This document shows positions 61,495-64,000 of a stretch of DNA of 64,000 nt, piece after piece. The position numbers and the translations under genes were made by a program. Numbering within the stretch: position 1 is the stretch's first letter; each line of letters starts with the position of its first letter. The notes under the pieces are model-generated. The model was given only the letters and a program-made list of their open reading frames with translations, did not search any database and had not been told where the DNA came from. This DNA comes from Acridotheres tristis (Eukaryota > Chordata > Aves > Passeriformes > Sturnidae), in NCBI GenBank assembly GCA_037013685.1, contig CM072885.1, forward strand, positions 68,923,785-68,987,784, read 5' to 3'.

Positions 61495-61791
61495 TTCTCT
61501 GCCTGTCTGGTTCTCTCTGCTTCCACGCCCTTTGCTGCTCAGATTTTGGCCGTTCTGCTGCCACCAAATCTTTTGCGATTCCCGCAAGCTCGTTTACCCA
61601 AAACCCCCCAAAACATTTCCCTCCCTGTCCTTCCTCTCCCTCTCAAATGCCATCTGGATAGCAGAGGCCTCCAAATGACGTAGCAAAGGGCTGGAGAAGC
61701 ACAGTGGCTTCTTCTGACATCTTGTGTTGTCACACCCTTACTGCTGCCATCCCAAAAGTTGTCCGTAGTCCTGAGCTCTCCCTGTGTGCGT

Positions 61792-61829
61792 GTATATGTA
61801 TGTATATATATAATATATATATATATATG
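61792..61829. repeat. (TA)n/(TG)n microsatellite
   Basis: gtatatgtatgtatatatat followed by aatatatatatatatatg; a mostly TA dinucleotide run preceded by TG/TA steps. Likely length-variable. Confidence 0.85.
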
Positions 61830-64000
61830 ACCTGTTTTCTTTTTGGAAAAGCTACTGATAAAATTGATGGGGGGGAGAGGGTGGATTGAGTTTGCCTTTT
61901 TTTTTTTTTTTTTTAATATCTGGTGGTGTTTTTATCATTGGAATAACTCAGGTAACACACCCCAGCTGTAGGTAGCCACGTTGAAGCATGGTTGTGAGCT
62001 GCAGCAGTGGCAAGTGCTTTGTTTTGCCCTTGAAGAACATCAGGAGAGCTGCCCTGGACTCTTCCACAGATTAGGCTTAGGTCATTTCAAAATTGATTAC
62101 CTCCCATGCTTAATCAACAATTTTAGTGCATGTTTTTCACCCTGTATTGGGGAGAAAGAAGTATGGTATGACTATCCAACCACAACCATGTTTGAACAGG
62201 GTTATTTTTGGGTTTTATTTATGTATATATTTGTCATGATGATGGAGCCTTTTTTTTTCCTTTTTTTTTTTTTTAATATCTTGTCTTTAAAATGTTGGTA
62301 TTTTGAGTGCATTTCCAGAGTTCATGATGTGATTTGCTCTTTAAAAGAGGTCATTTTGGTAACTGCACAACTTTTTCTGTATAGAAATCTATATGAAATA
62401 TGGACAATCAGAAAAAAAGTATGTATTTTCTGCAAAGAAACAGGATAGTCAATGCAAATGACTCCTTCCTCAGTTTACCCGAGTATTTGAGCTGTTGCTA
62501 CCAGCACTAGCACCATAAGAAAAAGGCATTTAGTTGCCATTTTTAAAGATTCTTCATACTACCCAATTTTAAGGAAGTACCTCAATATTGTGATTTCCAC
62601 AAAATTGTTGTACTTGGCTTCTGACATTATTCCAGGCCCACGGAAAAATCAGAATGTATTTTAATGCAGGGAAGACTTAAGAGTAGCACAAAAATAAATT
62701 TGCCTTACTGGAAAAAATTAACCACACACATTCTCGTTAATTAAAATAGGAGAAACAGAAGATAAAGAATCCAGGAGAACAAAGTCTTAGAAGTTAAATG
62801 TGAAAGCAGCAAAAAGAAAGTTAGACAGCCCTGTGATTGTAAGACCTGATGCATAAACCTGTCTGGAGTCCTTCTGAGTGAAAATGTTTAAAATGGTGGC
62901 CCACAGCATCTCACTGACTGCCCTGAGGAGTGAATTGTGCTTTTAATTAGTGCAGGCTTGCACATACCCAAAACCTTGCTGGGTTTTAAAGGCCTTTAGA
63001 GCAGAAGTCCTGTTTTCTTATTTGACTGTGAATTATTGTTACAATAACAGTAAAAGCTAATAGTAGGAACACAAAGAACCACAGACCTTGTCCAATGTTG
63101 GTTCAAGAGTAAAAGTAAGTGTATGACATCTGCATTTCAATACAAAGCCTGCATACAGATTTCCTGACCAGTATTTAATTTTACTTGTCATTTTTCGATC
63201 ACAGCACTTTGAAGAGAAAACCCTCTACAATATTCTGGCATCAAAATCTGTGATATATTAGAGTTATATTTCATCTTCCTTTAAATTCCAATATGGTTTT
63301 CCACAGAGCTAGTTGAAACACTCAAATTAAAAAGAGCTACCCCAAGCTGATTACATTTTTCCATTGGCATACTAGCCAGGATAAATCATTCCTTTTGCCT
63401 AGCAAAAGTTTCTTTTAACTTTCCCTGAACTCTAATAGAGATTGTATCTTTACATGAATCCACAGAAAAATCTCTGACTCTTGCTTCCTTAGATCATCTC
63501 TGAATATATTAATGTTAATTAATGATCTCTAAGCATCCTAAGTTAGATGGTCAAAAAGGTGAGTTCAAATCCAGCTGGTTCTGTCACCTTAGGAAATTCC
63601 TTGAAGCAGTGGAAGATGTTTCTCGCTTTTCATTCTCTTTTTTTCTCAGAACTACCTTGCTGAGAATGGCCAAGGAATTTTCCAGTGTCTCTGTTCTCCA
63701 TACACAGACTGCAGTAACAGAGAGGGCACAAACCCCTGCATCTCACTCACAGTTTTGCTGCAAAAGCTCCTGCTCTTCATGCAAACCACAAGAGTTTTTA
63801 GCATCCGTGCTACAAGACCTCACTCTTGTGCATATTTAGAGAAATTCTAACTGGTCCCAGGCTGCACTGCCAGTTGCAATGAAACCAATAGAGGTGATGG
63901 AAGAAGGGAAATGACACACAAGCATTTTACTTGTTTTCCTCTTTAACTTGCTCTTCTCCTCCATCTTCTTCTCCCCAGTGATTTTCTCCCAGTCTTGTTG

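Overview
This window is vertebrate nuclear DNA, most likely from a bird. It holds the middle part of one large multi-exon gene on the + strand. Twenty-two coding exons between 539 and 53593 spell an unbroken L-type voltage-gated calcium channel alpha-1 subunit. The residues (for example the domain II S1 stretch [14 protein letters not shown] and the selectivity-filter stretches LTGEDW and TFEGWPE) fit CACNA1C (CaV1.2) better than CACNA1D, CACNA1S or CACNA1F. A bird is suggested by several CR1 LINE remnants and compact introns. A 730-bp element in intron 32 resembles long terminal repeats I associate with songbird genomes, but that last point is from memory and unverified.

Layout. 1-538 is the end of intron 10. 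Exons matching the standard human numbering 11-15 (539-10659) finish the I-II linker and encode domain II. Exons 16-19 (12458-19597) carry the end of IIS6 and the acidic II-III loop. Exons 20-28 (21183-33733) encode domain III and the start of the III-IV linker. Exons 29-32 (34177-53593) give the rest of that linker and domain IV S1-S3. Exons 21/22 and 31/32 are the two mutually exclusive pairs. From 53594 to the right edge is intron 32; I did not find exon 33 or later exons. Every junction has GT-AG ends and all phases agree, giving 2431 nt of coding sequence when one exon of each pair is used. The 5' part of the gene and everything after IVS3 lie outside the window.

How it works. The encoded segments form the voltage sensors and pore of repeats II and III and the first part of repeat IV. 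They include two of the four selectivity-filter glutamates and the IIIS5/IIIS6 dihydropyridine-binding region. Choice within each exon pair changes IIIS2 or IVS3.

Non-coding content. Introns hold CR1 fragments (14420-15760, 30571-31235, 37350-37522, 39060-39150, 46490-46757), a probable solo LTR (59428-60157), a 116-bp minisatellite with a 23-bp higher-order unit (22737-22852), and homopolymers and simple repeats. A very pyrimidine-rich block sits between exons 31 and 32. Points worth checking are intron 15 (U12-type signals), an in-frame exon-like stretch between exons 31 and 32 (53136-53237), a tandem NAGNAG acceptor at exon 19, and a phase-compatible series of antisense exon-like stretches in the 17-kb intron 30. 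I see no prokaryotic, plasmid, CRISPR or RNA-gene features.
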